From contig CAYYAU010000073.1 in NCBI GenBank assembly GCA_964469765.1, positions 1-6,123 on the forward strand: a stretch of DNA of 6,123 bases, written 5' to 3'. Shown in pieces: positions 1-5,860 of this stretch. This DNA is from CAYYAU01 sp964469765 [NCBI: uncultured Clostridia bacterium]. GTDB lineage: Bacteria; UBA6262; WVXT01; CAYYAU01. Position 1 is the stretch's first letter. The number at the start of each line of letters is the position of its first letter. The notes beneath the pieces were generated by a model. That model made no database searches. It saw only the letters and a list, made by a program, of their open reading frames with translations, and had not been told where the DNA came from. The translations under genes were made by a program, and so were the position numbers.

Positions 1-114
1 AACAAAAAAAGGTTATTTAAATATTTCAACTTCTTCTTTATGCCTTTTGTTTTCATAGGGATTGGAATTTTCAGATGGCAAAGAAGAAAAAAAATAAAGA
101 GAAGATATATATGA
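1..114 (+). CDS. 3' end of GldG-type ABC-transporter auxiliary membrane protein (5' truncated)
   Basis: An open frame enters from the left edge in frame 1 and ends at TGA 112-114, giving 37 residues. They consist of a hydrophobic aromatic-rich segment (about residues 8-25, reading YFNFFFMPFVFIGIGIF), then RW and a strongly basic tail (QRRKKIKRR). This is a C-terminal TM helix with a cytoplasmic positive tail. GldG/ABC_transp_aux family proteins (Gld-type ABC export systems) characteristically end with a final TM helix followed by W and an Arg/Lys run, and a DUF4340 gene commonly follows them. The TGA overlaps the ATG at 111 as ATGA, so the two genes are probably translationally coupled. Family assignment rests on this short tail plus the DUF4340 neighbour; another polytopic protein with a basic tail cannot be excluded. 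Confidence 0.62.
   Translation, partial: NKKRLFKYFNFFFMPFVFIGIGIFRWQRRKKIKRRYI
99..104 (+). promoter_or_regulatory. Ribosome binding site deciding the DUF4340 start
   Basis: The purine run GAGAAG lies 6 nt before the ATG at 111. The earlier in-frame ATG at 75 has only a distant GGG/TTGG-like stretch about 13 nt upstream, and starting there would overlap the preceding gene by about 40 nt. The site lies inside the preceding reading frame, consistent with coupled translation. Confidence 0.5.
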
Positions 115-1022
115 AGAAAACTAACCTTATAAAAATACTTGTTGTATTTATTGTTCTTGTTTTTGGTGCTGTTATTATTTACATTGCAAAGCATAAACCA
201 AAGGGAAAAGGTATTTTACCAAATATAAAAAAGGACGATATCCAGAAGATTACAATACTCAATAAGGAAAAAACATTAACATTCTCTAAGGATAAAAATA
301 TATGGAAGATTACATCCCCATTTGTCTATAAGGTGGATGAAAACAAATTTGATAAATTCTTATCTCAGTTTATCAAATTAAGAATAGAAAACCTCATTTC
401 AACAAACCCAAAAAAGAAAGAAAAGTTTGGATTAAAAAAGGAAGAGGCTATTAAGATTGAGGTTTTCTTAAAGAAAAGAAAAACAGTAAGTTTCTTAGTT
501 GGGAAAATGAGCGCTGATTATATTCATTTCTATTTAAGTTACCCAGATAAAAATGAAATCTATTTAGCTTCAGGCATTGAACGGTATAAACTTACTCAGC
601 AAGCAGATAATTTCAGAGATAAAACTGTGTTTTCATTAAACTCTAAAGATGTAAAGGAAATAAATATTGATGGAAAAGAAAGGTATAACTTCTTTAAAAA
701 AGATGATAGTTGGAAGGCAATTGTAAATAAGAAAGAAAAAAATGTTAATAAGGATAAATGGAATGAGTTTTTAACCTCAATATGTAAACTTAAAACAGAT
801 GGTTTTTATACTGAAAAAGAGAAGGATTTTGGTTGGGAAAACCCAACATTAAAAATAGAAATAAAGCTTAATAATGAACAAACTCATACTCTACTTATTG
901 GTAACAAACACAACACTTATCAGTATTACGTAAAAAAGAATGAGGATAAAACGGTCTTTCTTTTCAATCAAACAAAGATTAATAACCTTTCAGAAAAACC
1001 AAAGTTAGCAATTCATAACTAA
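111..1022 (+). CDS. DUF4340 domain-containing membrane-anchored protein
   Basis: This 303-residue protein has a short basic N-terminus (MKKTNLIK), one TM segment or uncleaved signal anchor (about residues 7-25), then a long Lys-rich soluble domain expected on the outer face of the inner membrane. It matches the DUF4340 pattern. An N-terminal half (31-176) contains W-K-I, VYKVDENKFDKFL, a conserved FGL followed by KIEV, and LVGK, and it ends in FRDKTVF (168-174). A second half (178-293) repeats the same order: DVKEINI, W-K-A, KWNEFL, FGW, KIEI, LLIGNK, YYV. DUF4340 proteins usually sit beside GldG-like ABC auxiliary genes, as appears true here; their biochemical role is not established, and export or gliding accessory function is inferred from context. 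The start at 111 is chosen because of the ATGA overlap and RBS; starting at 75 would add 12 very Lys-rich residues in front of an otherwise normal anchor. The stop lies 4 bp from the stop of the convergent gene. Confidence 0.85.
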   Translation: MKKTNLIKILVVFIVLVFGAVIIYIAKHKPKGKGILPNIKKDDIQKITILNKEKTLTFSKDKNIWKITSPFVYKVDENKFDKFLSQFIKLRIENLISTNPKKKEKFGLKKEEAIKIEVFLKKRKTVSFLVGKMSADYIHFYLSYPDKNEIYLASGIERYKLTQQADNFRDKTVFSLNSKDVKEINIDGKERYNFFKKDDSWKAIVNKKEKNVNKDKWNEFLTSICKLKTDGFYTEKEKDFGWENPTLKIEIKLNNEQTHTLLIGNKHNTYQYYVKKNEDKTVFLFNQTKINNLSEKPKLAIHN

Positions 1023-1026
1023 AATA

Positions 1027-3489
1027 TCATCTTATTACTACAATCTTCTTTTTATCCTTTAAGCCAGGCCCTTCTATAAACACATAATATAATCCACTAG
1101 CTACCTTCTCGCCCTGCTCATTTGTTCCATCCCAAGATATATAATCTAAACCCTTTTCACTTTGTTTTTCCTCTTCCCAGACCTTTACCCCATCTATTGT
1201 ATAGATTCTTACCTTTACTTTTCCTGTCTCTTCAATGTTATACCATATAGAGGCATTATTCTTTCCTTCTTTTTCTCTTATAACCGGTTCTTCTATAGAT
1301 ACTCCTCTCATATTCGTGTAGACTATATCACTTCTTACACCAATACAGTCTGAAGCTGATAATACCCTATTTATTTCTAAATCCCTTGTTTCAGGGGTAA
1401 ACCTCATCCCTTGTTTACTAAAGTTTAGTGTCCATTTGCCCATCTCTAAACTCATCTCATAATACCCGTTTTTATCTGTCTTTATCGTTTTATCTTGAGC
1501 ATAAGTGGTTATTTCTCCTTTTGGAATTGCTGTTATCAATACACCCTCTATTCCTTTTCCTAAACTATCCCTTATATAACCGGTTAGTTTATACTCAACT
1601 ATCTCTACAAAATCTGGACATCTTAATGACTTCGCAACGCTTATCTCTTCTATTTTTTCAGGGTTAAACCTTACATCTTGTTTACTTGCCTGTATTGTCC
1701 AAACTCCAACCTCTAATTTAATTTCATAATACCCATTTTCATCCGTGATGGTTTTCTTTGTAACATAAGTGGCTGTTTGCCCTTGTGGTATTGCAGTTAT
1801 CACTACCCCTTTTAATCCTTTTCCTAAATGGTCCTTTACATACCCGGTTATTGTATACATTTGTACTTGAGGCTTTATTCCTGTGAAATTAAGGATTTCG
1901 TCCTGTGAAATATTATCATACTGTTTAGATGAAGGCTCAAACATCATTCTATCTTTACTTGGTGTTACTGTCCAGTTAGTTGTTGTTATTGTTATCTTAT
2001 AATAACCATTCTCATCTGTTGTGTATGTGACCAGTCCATATCCGTCATCCTCTGTTGCTGTTATTGTTACACCCTCTATAGCATTCTCGGCCCTATCCTT
2101 TACATATCCTTCTACTGTAAAGTTTGTCTTTACTTCTGGGCCAAAACCTGTTCGCCATATTCCCCTGCCATACCAATCCTTTACAATAACGAAATAACGA
2201 TAGTTTCCTTTACTTGGTAAACTTTGTGTATATCTATAAACATTATTAGTATCGGTTGACTCCATTATAAATGGTGACCCCTCTATTTGTTGATAACCCC
2301 CTTTGTCAAAATAAGATATATATAACTCTGGATACCCTTCAAACATCTCATCTCCTTCTGGGTCAGAGTATTCAAGGGTATATGTAAACTCTGTGTTAAC
2401 AGAACCATATGAAGGAGTTACTGTTATTTTTTGATTAGCATATTCTGGTGGTTTATTTGTAAACTGCATAATGAACATACTATTGCTATCCTTTTCTCCT
2501 CCACATACCCATATATCTGTATCCCTTCCAACAGCCATAGAGTGTATATCATCTTGTGATGGGAAGTCATCAATAGAATCTGTATCAATCTTATTCCAAT
2601 TTTCCCCTCCATTATTTGTAAAGAATAAGTATCCCTCTTTTCCACATACCCATCCTCTTGAGTTATCATAGAAATATATATCTTTTAAATCCTTACTTAT
2701 ACTAATGTTAATACGCAACCAACTATCCCCACCATCTGTTGAATGTAAAACAGTCCCAGCTTCCCCTGCTGCCCATACTTCTTGAGTATCTATAGCATAT
2801 ATTGCCTGAAGATCAGAAAAGTCCCAGTCATATCGTTTAACCTCCCAGTTGTAACCACCATTATCTGTATACAAAATAACTCCATGTTCTCCACAAGCCC
2901 ACCCTTTATTTTCATTTAGAAAATATACATCCTGTATATCCTTATTTTTTTCTTTTTCGGGTGGGTCCCAATCAGGAATATTTACTTTTGACCAGCTATT
3001 CCCACCATCTGTTGTATATAAAATTGTTCTTTTATCTCCTACTGCCCATCCATAATCACCATCTACAAAAAATATACTTTCAATTTCTTCAGTATTAGAA
3101 GGCAGTGCCACAGTAGACCAACTGCCACTAACTCCAAAATTATTACTCTTTAGAATAACCCCATTATCTCCATCATTATAGCTTCCAGAAGCAAATAGCA
3201 TATTCTGTCTCTCATTAAAGAATATAGATACCAACTCCAAGTCTAAACAGGATGAAGATATTACGCCATTCAAATTCACTATTGACCAGTTCTCTCCATA
3301 ATCAGATGAGTAGACCAATCTCCCTTGTTTCCCACCAGCCCAAACATAATCGTTATGAACACATATAGCCTTAAGTTCAGCTCCATATATTGAGGTGTTT
3401 TTGTATTTAACTTGCCAGTGGTCATTATCCGAAGCGTATAAATGCGGAATACAGAGCCCTATTATAGTTAATAATATAATCTTTTTCAT
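1027..3489 (-). CDS. Secreted mosaic protein: Ycf48/BNR beta-propeller, Ig-like, three carboxypeptidase-regulatory-like modules, C-terminal FlgD-Ig domain
   Basis: The protein has 820 residues and a Sec signal peptide with likely cleavage after LYA (residue 19). Residues about 25-345 form a beta-propeller of the Ycf48/sortilin/BNR type: Asp-box motifs at 61-68 (SSDYGENW), 159-166, 208-215, 250-257 and 291-298, interleaved with strands such as GWAVG, GWACG, VWAAG and GWVCG. Residues about 350-455 look like an Ig-like domain (TPSYGSVNTEFTYTLEYSD start, ending near VKDWYGRG). Residues about 457-720 hold three carboxypeptidase-regulatory-like beta-sandwich modules. Residues about 745-820 are an FlgD-Ig-like domain (VKVRIYTIDG, WDGTNEQGEKVASGLYY, ending KKIVVIR). 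No catalytic motif is visible; the architecture suggests a cell-surface or extracellular binding/adhesive protein. Photosystem assembly, the role of plant and cyanobacterial Ycf48, is not implied. It is the last gene of the operon, 16 bp after the PorV-TPR gene, and the C-terminal domain may be a secretion/sorting signal (inference). Confidence 0.88.
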   Translation of the reverse strand: MKKIILLTIIGLCIPHLYASDNDHWQVKYKNTSIYGAELKAICVHNDYVWAGGKQGRLVYSSDYGENWSIVNLNGVISSSCLDLELVSIFFNERQNMLFASGSYNDGDNGVILKSNNFGVSGSWSTVALPSNTEEIESIFFVDGDYGWAVGDKRTILYTTDGGNSWSKVNIPDWDPPEKEKNKDIQDVYFLNENKGWACGEHGVILYTDNGGYNWEVKRYDWDFSDLQAIYAIDTQEVWAAGEAGTVLHSTDGGDSWLRINISISKDLKDIYFYDNSRGWVCGKEGYLFFTNNGGENWNKIDTDSIDDFPSQDDIHSMAVGRDTDIWVCGGEKDSNSMFIMQFTNKPPEYANQKITVTPSYGSVNTEFTYTLEYSDPEGDEMFEGYPELYISYFDKGGYQQIEGSPFIMESTDTNNVYRYTQSLPSKGNYRYFVIVKDWYGRGIWRTGFGPEVKTNFTVEGYVKDRAENAIEGVTITATEDDGYGLVTYTTDENGYYKITITTTNWTVTPSKDRMMFEPSSKQYDNISQDEILNFTGIKPQVQMYTITGYVKDHLGKGLKGVVITAIPQGQTATYVTKKTITDENGYYEIKLEVGVWTIQASKQDVRFNPEKIEEISVAKSLRCPDFVEIVEYKLTGYIRDSLGKGIEGVLITAIPKGEITTYAQDKTIKTDKNGYYEMSLEMGKWTLNFSKQGMRFTPETRDLEINRVLSASDCIGVRSDIVYTNMRGVSIEEPVIREKEGKNNASIWYNIEETGKVKVRIYTIDGVKVWEEEKQSEKGLDYISWDGTNEQGEKVASGLYYVFIEGPGLKDKKKIVVIR
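1330..2121 (-). repeat. Three tandem carboxypeptidase-regulatory-like modules
   Basis: Three modules of about 88-91 residues start at residues 457, 545 and 633 of the 820-residue protein. Each runs [T/L]xGY[VI][KR]D, GVxITA, TDxNGYY, a WT strand, SK and then F-x-P. Modules 2 and 3 share about 40 identical positions over their first 67 residues by hand alignment, with one single-residue insertion in module 3. Module 1 is more diverged, has a shorter loop before TDENGYY, and ends with the typical NFTG. The pattern matches prealbumin-like/carboxypeptidase regulatory domains used as stalks in surface proteins. Confidence 0.82.
2596..3309 (-). repeat. Asp-box (BNR/Ycf48-type) propeller repeats
   Basis: Within the 820-residue protein, five clear Asp-box motifs (S/T-x-D/N-x-G-x-x-W) plus one degenerate copy near residues 115-124 recur about every 41-54 residues. 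Each sits roughly 10 residues after a [GV]W-[AV]-[GAC]-G strand. At DNA level the copies around 2722-2752 and 2996-3026 are nearly the same (both contain cccaccatctgttg), so some blades are recent duplicates. The number fits a six- or seven-bladed propeller. Confidence 0.8.
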
Positions 3490-3494
3490 CTTTT

Positions 3495-3500
3495 CCCTCC
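3495..3500 (-). promoter_or_regulatory. Ribosome binding site of the 820-residue secreted protein gene
   Basis: GGAGGG on the minus strand lies 5 nt before the ATG at 3489, inside the 16-bp gap after the PorV-TPR gene stop. It is strong and well spaced, supporting this start and independent initiation in a polycistronic message. Confidence 0.8.
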
Positions 3501-3505
3501 TATTT

Positions 3506-5383
3506 TCATTCTTTTATTACTCTTTTTATTCTTTTTAGTGCGTTAACCGCTTCTTTATTATTAGGGTCTAATTTTACAGCCTTTTTCCAGAGGTTTGCTG
3601 CTTCTTCCATTCTATTATCAGAATACATATCAAGTCCTTTATAGTAATACTGCATTGAGAGTTTTTCTCTATAGGCTTTATACTTCGTGGTTGCTATGTT
3701 AAGAAGTCCCTGTATTTTTTTATTAGATTTGTTATAATAGAGTGCATATTTAAAGTTTATTATTGCTGCTCTATAATTTTTCTTATTATATAACCTCTTA
3801 CCTAACTCATAATAATATTGAGAAAGCTCATTCTTTATTTTAGAGATTGTATTTTTAGACTCTTTTAGATACCTATTAAACCGTTTATCAATCTTTACAC
3901 CTTTTTGTGCTATATTTCTTATAATCATCCATCTTTTTAAACTATCTTTTAACCTATTAGCTCTGTACAGTTTTGAGGCTTTAATTCGTATCTGCTTTAT
4001 TTCTTTCTCAATTGCCTTTACTTTTCTTTGTTTTAACAATCTTTCCCTTCTTAACCGCGCTAATTTCTCTTTTCTTGTTCTCTCTTTTTCTATTGCTTTA
4101 ACCTTTTTCTCTACCTTGGGAAGATACTTTATTGCTCCTTCATGATTTGGGTTTATTTGAAGCACTCGTTTCCAGAGTCTTATTGTATCCTCATACTCTT
4201 TATTCTCAAGAAAGATATATCCTTGCGTAAATAACAGTTCAGGGTCAATACAGTACTGAATCCTTTTTTCAATTAAACTAAGAAACATCTTTGCTTTTTG
4301 ATGGTGAGGGTTTAACTTTAACACTTCATCAAACTGCATCTTTGCATTAACCAGTTTATTCTCTGCATAAAACCTCTTTCCTTTATTATAAAACTTCTCT
4401 ATTACATTTTTTATTTTAGGGCCTCTGGGAAAGGAAATGCTTATTCCCATTTGGTGTGTTGCTCCTAAATACCTCAAAGGAAGATATGAATAATCAATAG
4501 ATACACCCTTTAGATTAAACCCAAATCCACAAGATACACTAAACTCAGAAGGTGTCTCTGAAACAATCTCCTTCTGAAGACCTCCTCTTATAGAGAATTC
4601 TGTTTCTTTTTTAGGCTTTAGAGTTATCTCTATTCCTGAATTAAAAGTAGATGCATTCCTTAAAGCAAAATGAAAGTCTGTATAGAAAGAAAGGTTAGAA
4701 ACATCAGCTAATTTCTGGTTAAGTTTTAATCCAAGCTTTATCATTAATGGTATTGAATCTGACTTACCACCTAAATTAAGTTTTGTTCCAAAGTTCTCTA
4801 TACCAATACCAATAGAGGTTTTTTCTAAAAGACTCTTAAATAAAAACCCTAAATCTAAAGCAAAGGCATCTGCTGTATCTGAACCTAATTTTTCATATAT
4901 ATACTTTAAGGTTATACCTGTTGTAATGAGCCCTGTCTCAAAAGCATAACTCAGTTGAACTAAATTGTTGTATGTATTTATTTCCTCTACATTACTTCCT
5001 TGTTTGTAAACATCAAACTTACCTAATGAAAGATAATTCATTCCTATCCCTATAACACCTAAAGGCTCAACCTTCTTTTTATCCCATAAAGGATAGCCTA
5101 TTGCTATCCCAGAGTAATATGTGTTATCAATCCATAGGTTATGAGTAGTTTTCAACTGAACCTTGTTAAGCTGAGAAAGACCCGCTGGATTAAAAAACAT
5201 TACAGAAACATCTCCATCATCATTTGCTGTAAAGGCATTACCTAAGGATACTGCCCGAGGTGAAAGTTTCATAAGAAGAAAGTCTGCTCCTGATGTGCCT
5301 GTATTTGTTTCATTTAATACCGCCCATGAATTTAAAGGAAAAAGTATAATTAAACTTATTATTAATAAATATTTTTTATACAT
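3506..5383 (-). CDS. PorV/UPF0164-type outer-membrane barrel protein with C-terminal coiled-coil and TPR tail
   Basis: The protein has 625 residues and a Sec signal peptide with likely cleavage after SWA (residue 21). The mature N-terminus has the PorV/PorQ-family hallmark: GTSGADFLLMKLSPRAVSLG (28-47), then NAFTAND and FFNPAGLSQL (64-72). Residues to about 318 alternate as beta-strands and finish in a barrel-closing strand THQMGISISF. The family forms FadL-like outer-membrane barrels; PorV itself is the type IX secretion shuttle. Residues about 327-625 form an alpha-helical periplasmic extension: TPR units near 327-360, 382-415, 521-554 and 577-610, a weaker one near 465-490, and a Lys/Arg-rich coiled coil at about 418-465. 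Canonical TPR ends are visible (LKLNPHHQKA, LQINPNHEGA, VKLDPNNKEA). The tail probably docks periplasmic partners. It starts 11 bp after the FlgD-Ig gene. Barrel family assignment is firm; a secretion role is inferred. Confidence 0.88.
   Translation of the reverse strand: MYKKYLLIISLIILFPLNSWAVLNETNTGTSGADFLLMKLSPRAVSLGNAFTANDDGDVSVMFFNPAGLSQLNKVQLKTTHNLWIDNTYYSGIAIGYPLWDKKKVEPLGVIGIGMNYLSLGKFDVYKQGSNVEEINTYNNLVQLSYAFETGLITTGITLKYIYEKLGSDTADAFALDLGFLFKSLLEKTSIGIGIENFGTKLNLGGKSDSIPLMIKLGLKLNQKLADVSNLSFYTDFHFALRNASTFNSGIEITLKPKKETEFSIRGGLQKEIVSETPSEFSVSCGFGFNLKGVSIDYSYLPLRYLGATHQMGISISFPRGPKIKNVIEKFYNKGKRFYAENKLVNAKMQFDEVLKLNPHHQKAKMFLSLIEKRIQYCIDPELLFTQGYIFLENKEYEDTIRLWKRVLQINPNHEGAIKYLPKVEKKVKAIEKERTRKEKLARLRRERLLKQRKVKAIEKEIKQIRIKASKLYRANRLKDSLKRWMIIRNIAQKGVKIDKRFNRYLKESKNTISKIKNELSQYYYELGKRLYNKKNYRAAIINFKYALYYNKSNKKIQGLLNIATTKYKAYREKLSMQYYYKGLDMYSDNRMEEAANLWKKAVKLDPNNKEAVNALKRIKRVIKE
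4001..4105 (-). repeat. Direct repeat within the charged coiled-coil linker
   Basis: In the PorV-TPR protein the octapeptide KVKAIEKE occurs at residues 427-434 and again at 454-461, exactly 27 codons apart. The 24-nt DNA copies (4082-4105 and 4001-4024) are similar but not identical, so this is an old internal duplication in a Lys/Arg/Glu-rich helix between TPR units. Confidence 0.6.
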
Positions 5384-5387
5384 TACT

Positions 5388-5394
5388 TCACCTC
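5388..5394 (-). promoter_or_regulatory. Ribosome binding site of the PorV-TPR gene
   Basis: GAGGTGA on the minus strand directly abuts the TAA of the preceding FlgD-Ig gene and lies 4 nt before the ATG at 5383 (local sequence TAAGAGGTGAAGTAATG). A ribosome terminating on the upstream gene would sit on this site, so coupled re-initiation is likely. Confidence 0.8.
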
Positions 5395-5790
5395 TTATTT
5401 ATTCATTAGAATTACTCTTTTTATTCTGTTCTCATCTGGTAAAGAAAAATAAATAAAATACATCCCATTTGAAACCTCATTACCACTAAAGTTCATTCCA
5501 TCCCACTGAACAGTATACTCTCCAGGTGATTGTGTTGTATTAACTAATGTTGTAACCACTCTTCCGGAGATACTGTAAACTCGGATTAAAACCTCACCGG
5601 ATGTCCTAACTTTATATTTAAATTCCGCTTTTTCTTTTCTCCAGCGGTTGAAAAAATTAGTGATTGTTTGTATAGAAGAATTATCTTCTGGTGATTTAAG
5701 TTTTATATTTGAGTCTGTTTTTAACTCATCTGTAAAATATATAGCTGATAATAGAAAAATCATAGATATAAAAAATAAACTCTTCTTCAT
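5395..5790 (-). CDS. Small secreted protein with a single FlgD-Ig-like (CTD-like) domain
   Basis: This 131-residue protein has an N-terminal hydrophobic signal segment (about 4-19; cleavage unclear, possibly after LSA at 16), a polar linker (21-45) and one FlgD-Ig-like beta-sandwich (about 46-129). Visible hallmarks are GEVLIRVYSISGRVVTTLV, SPGEYTVQWDG (88-98), GNEVSNGMYFIYF and a basic end, KRVILMNK. The stretch NFFNRWRKEKAEFKYKV (46-62) resembles the conserved NPFNP-x-K-G-E-K opening of this family with its prolines lost. Such domains normally form the C-terminus of large exported proteins, as in the 820-residue protein encoded downstream; here the domain stands almost alone. It could be an autonomous partner or decoy for the sorting machinery, a structural subunit, or a decayed remnant, but signal, RBS and frame are intact. 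It lies between two PorV-like genes, 11 bp ahead of the PorV-TPR gene. Confidence 0.8.
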   Translation of the reverse strand: MKKSLFFISMIFLLSAIYFTDELKTDSNIKLKSPEDNSSIQTITNFFNRWRKEKAEFKYKVRTSGEVLIRVYSISGRVVTTLVNTTQSPGEYTVQWDGMNFSGNEVSNGMYFIYFSLPDENRIKRVILMNK

Positions 5791-5860
5791 GTTTCTCCTC
5801 CTATTTGGCTTAATAACTTAAAAACTATTATTTCAACCATCTTTACGAAAGAACCTTTAT
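5791..5860 (-). other. 70-bp intergenic spacer inside the envelope operon
   Basis: This is the largest gap in the minus-strand gene run. It holds the RBS of the small FlgD-Ig gene and a 5-bp stem (TCTTT, loop CGT, AAAGA; about 5840-5852) without a following T-run, too weak to call a terminator. A TTGAAA hexamer at 5831-5836 has only a poor TATTAA partner at 15 nt. Read-through from the upstream PorV-like gene is the simplest reading. Confidence 0.4.
5797..5802 (-). promoter_or_regulatory. Ribosome binding site of the small FlgD-Ig gene
   Basis: AGGAGG on the minus strand lies 6 nt before the ATG at 5790. It is a near-perfect Shine-Dalgarno at ideal spacing and confirms the start. Confidence 0.85.

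Noticed and set aside
75-110. ATG at 75 as the start of the DUF4340 protein
   Set aside because: It adds a 12-residue Lys-rich leader before a normal MKK membrane anchor, overlaps the upstream gene by about 40 nt and has a poorly spaced RBS. The ATG at 111 has an RBS and ATGA coupling.
1162-2671. Open frames on both strands inside the 820-residue gene (1162-1353, 1428-1667, 2471-2671 plus; 2424-2669 minus)
   Set aside because: They lie wholly within a well-supported multidomain coding sequence, have low-complexity shadow-type compositions and no family signature.
2455-3417. Photosystem II assembly role for the propeller domain
   Set aside because: The Ycf48-type fold is shared widely by secreted bacterial proteins; nothing photosynthetic is in the window and the domain is part of a surface mosaic.
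3451-3489. Lipoprotein signal (Cys at residue 13) in the 820-residue protein
   Set aside because: The residues before Cys13 (I-G-L-C) do not fit a lipobox and the hydrophobic region continues past it to an LYA signal peptidase I site.
5808-5836. Internal promoter in the 70-bp spacer (TTGAAA with TATTAA)
   Set aside because: The spacing is 15 nt and the -10 match is weak; such hexamers are expected by chance in DNA this AT-rich.
5840-5852. Small hairpin (TCTTT/AAAGA) after the PorV-like gene as a terminator
   Set aside because: It has only 5 AU-rich base pairs and no downstream U-tract on the minus strand.
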